Source: JAHFQJ01 sp046050125 (GTDB lineage Bacteria > Pseudomonadota > Gammaproteobacteria > Burkholderiales > Burkholderiaceae). From it: 6,747 nucleotides of DNA. Positions 6,142-6,747 of this stretch are shown here, piece by piece (within the stretch, counting starts at the first letter, position 1; each line of letters begins with the position of its first letter). The stretch is taken from assembly GCA_046050125.1 (NCBI GenBank), contig JBJOQB010000163.1, forward strand, positions 1 through 6,747. Reading direction: 5' to 3'. The notes beneath the pieces were generated by a model that was not told the origin of the DNA, ran no database searches, and saw nothing but the letters and a program-made list of their open reading frames with translations. The translations under genes were made by a program, and so were the position numbers.

Positions 6142-6252
6142 TTGTTGCACTTAAAATTGCTCCTAGCTGTACTATTTGTACTATCTGCGTTACAATTTTT
6201 GCGTGTCGCCTCTATGCCAAACAATTCTGATTTAGCTACAGTACAAGATTAA
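6142..6252 (+). CDS. Doubtful hydrophobic micro-ORF
   Basis: On the plus strand the frame is open from 6118 (after a TAG at 6115) to a TAA at 6250. It has no ATG before the internal Met; TTG at 6142 or 6145 would be the only reasonable start, giving about 36 residues. The translation has a strong hydrophobic run (LKLLLAVLFVLSALQFL) then a polar end (MPNNSDLATVQD), as in a single-pass membrane mini-protein. Against it: no ribosome binding site, a rare start codon, overlap with the divergent rnfH promoter region, and T-rich DNA easily yields hydrophobic chance frames. It could also be a gene remnant. The rest of 6097-6306 shows no RNA gene I can recognise. Confidence 0.2.
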   Translation: MLHLKLLLAVLFVLSALQFLRVASMPNNSDLATVQD

Positions 6253-6259
6253 AACATAA

Positions 6260-6297
6260 AAAGCATAAATATTTGTGAGTGTTATCTATTATGCTTT
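6260..6297 (-). terminator. Weak terminator-like hairpin after the right-edge gene
   Basis: AAAGCATAA (6260-6268) and TTATGCTTT (6289-6297) form a perfect 9-bp stem with a 20-nt loop, just downstream of the stop codon at 6307 on the minus strand. In that direction the stem runs into TTTTT ATG TTTT. The stem is AT-rich and the loop long, so it would be a weak rho-independent terminator at best. Confidence 0.35.
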
Positions 6298-6306
6298 CTA
6301 TAAAAA

Positions 6307-6747
6307 TTATACCATATCTTCAGCAGATTCAGGAGGTTCAGGCGTTACACTTCTGCTATGAGATAACATATTATGTAATCTATCACGAAGGATTTCAGCA
6401 GGTCTACGTATGATTTCAGCTCCTTTATTGTGTGTATTACTTTTAGAATTGTTAGTGTTAGTACCTCTATTATGTGGATTTTCAGTAGTATTTTCATCAT
6501 TCTCAAAAAATTCATTTAAATTATCATTTTGACCGCTATCATTCATCACTAATGGGCTAACTACTCGATTAATTTGGTTAAAGTCATGAGCCTTACTGGA
6601 TAATTTTAAGAAGTTTGGAGATTTGAGAAGGTTATATAATATAGTAGAATAAGAAATACCAACCCCAGCCCCACTCGCAAATCCTGTAGCAATTGAACCA
6701 GATGTTCCAATAGAAGTTACAAAACCAGATAAAGCACTAGTTTGACT
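6307..6747 (-). CDS. Glycine-zipper protein with Asn-rich disordered tail, C-terminal part (cut by window edge)
   Basis: The minus-strand frame is open from the right edge to the stop at 6307-6309, giving 146 residues of C-terminus. A GTG at 6549 could be read as a start, but the frame upstream is open and protein-like, so I take the gene to begin outside the window. Visible residues 5-41 are small and hydrophobic with spaced Gly/Ser (Gly14, Ser18, Gly22, Gly26, Gly30), a glycine-zipper pattern typical of membrane-inserting or packed helices. A polar linker follows, then about 40 residues dominated by Asn, Asp, Glu, Thr and His with no expected fold. Next comes an amphipathic basic helix (EIIRRPAEILRDRLHNMLSHS) and a Pro/Glu end, TPEPPESAEDMV. 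I recognise no family. A hydrophobic hairpin plus disordered tail is seen in secreted effectors, but that is inference. Confidence 0.75.
   Translation of the reverse strand, partial: SQTSALSGFVTSIGTSGSIATGFASGAGVGISYSTILYNLLKSPNFLKLSSKAHDFNQINRVVSPLVMNDSGQNDNLNEFFENDENTTENPHNRGTNTNNSKSNTHNKGAEIIRRPAEILRDRLHNMLSHSRSVTPEPPESAEDMV

Noticed and set aside
6042..6224. 60-residue minus-strand open frame overlapping the rnfH start
   Set aside because: It overlaps the rnfH coding start and the candidate rnfH promoter, has no ribosome binding site, and its composition is that of translated AT-rich non-coding DNA.
6547..6549. GTG as the start of an 80-residue protein
   Set aside because: The frame continues open for 66 codons to the window edge with a protein-like glycine-zipper segment, and no ribosome binding site precedes the GTG.
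1..6747. CRISPR array, tRNA, rRNA, insertion sequence or toxin-antitoxin pair
   Set aside because: No regularly spaced direct repeats, cloverleaf, transposase frame or paired small basic/acidic genes of a known toxin family were seen. rnfH is adjacent to ratA in some genomes, but no ratA-like protein is present here.

Overview
The window is a strongly AT-rich stretch of a proteobacterial chromosome, probably from a host-associated or otherwise AT-drifted betaproteobacterium or a relative. Three observations point there. HemL implies the C5 (glutamate) route to heme, rather than the ALA synthase used by most Alphaproteobacteria. The C-terminal half of IlvA and the RnfH protein look betaproteobacterial or gammaproteobacterial. 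The intergenic GTCATTCCC-type palindromic repeat belongs to a class scattered through many proteobacterial genomes. The species cannot be fixed from the sequence alone.

Layout, left to right. Positions 1-302 (minus) hold the start of an exported Cys-containing protein of unknown function, cut by the window edge. A divergent promoter region of about 100 bp separates it from hemL (402-1688, plus). An extended -10 promoter then precedes a 483-residue protein (1796-3247, plus) with an HD-type His/His-Asp/Asp metal-site pattern and a Ser/Thr/Asn-rich N-terminus. Positions 3248-3452 lie between convergent genes and carry a multi-hairpin palindromic repeat and a separate 15-bp dyad. Biosynthetic threonine dehydratase ilvA follows (3453-5102, minus). 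Upstream of it on the same strand are a small protein with the alpha-beta fold pattern of type III secretion (CesT-class) chaperones (5279-5740) and rnfH (5767-6096). Positions 6097-6306 hold the rnfH promoter, a doubtful hydrophobic micro-ORF and a weak terminator-like hairpin. The right edge (6307-6747, minus) is the C-terminal part of a protein with a glycine-zipper hydrophobic segment and a long Asn-rich disordered tail.

How the genes fit together. hemL, ilvA and rnfH are housekeeping genes and do not form a pathway with one another. Between them sit three unrecognised proteins: the HD-like protein, the CesT-like chaperone and the glycine-zipper/tail protein. Their features suggest, but do not prove, a dispersed secretion-chaperone and effector set, as in intracellular bacteria whose effector genes are scattered among core genes. 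None of the six visible start codons has a strong Shine-Dalgarno sequence, and several have a TATAAT-like box within about 5-15 nt, so short-leader or leaderless transcripts are likely. No tRNA, rRNA, CRISPR array, insertion sequence or transposase was seen.
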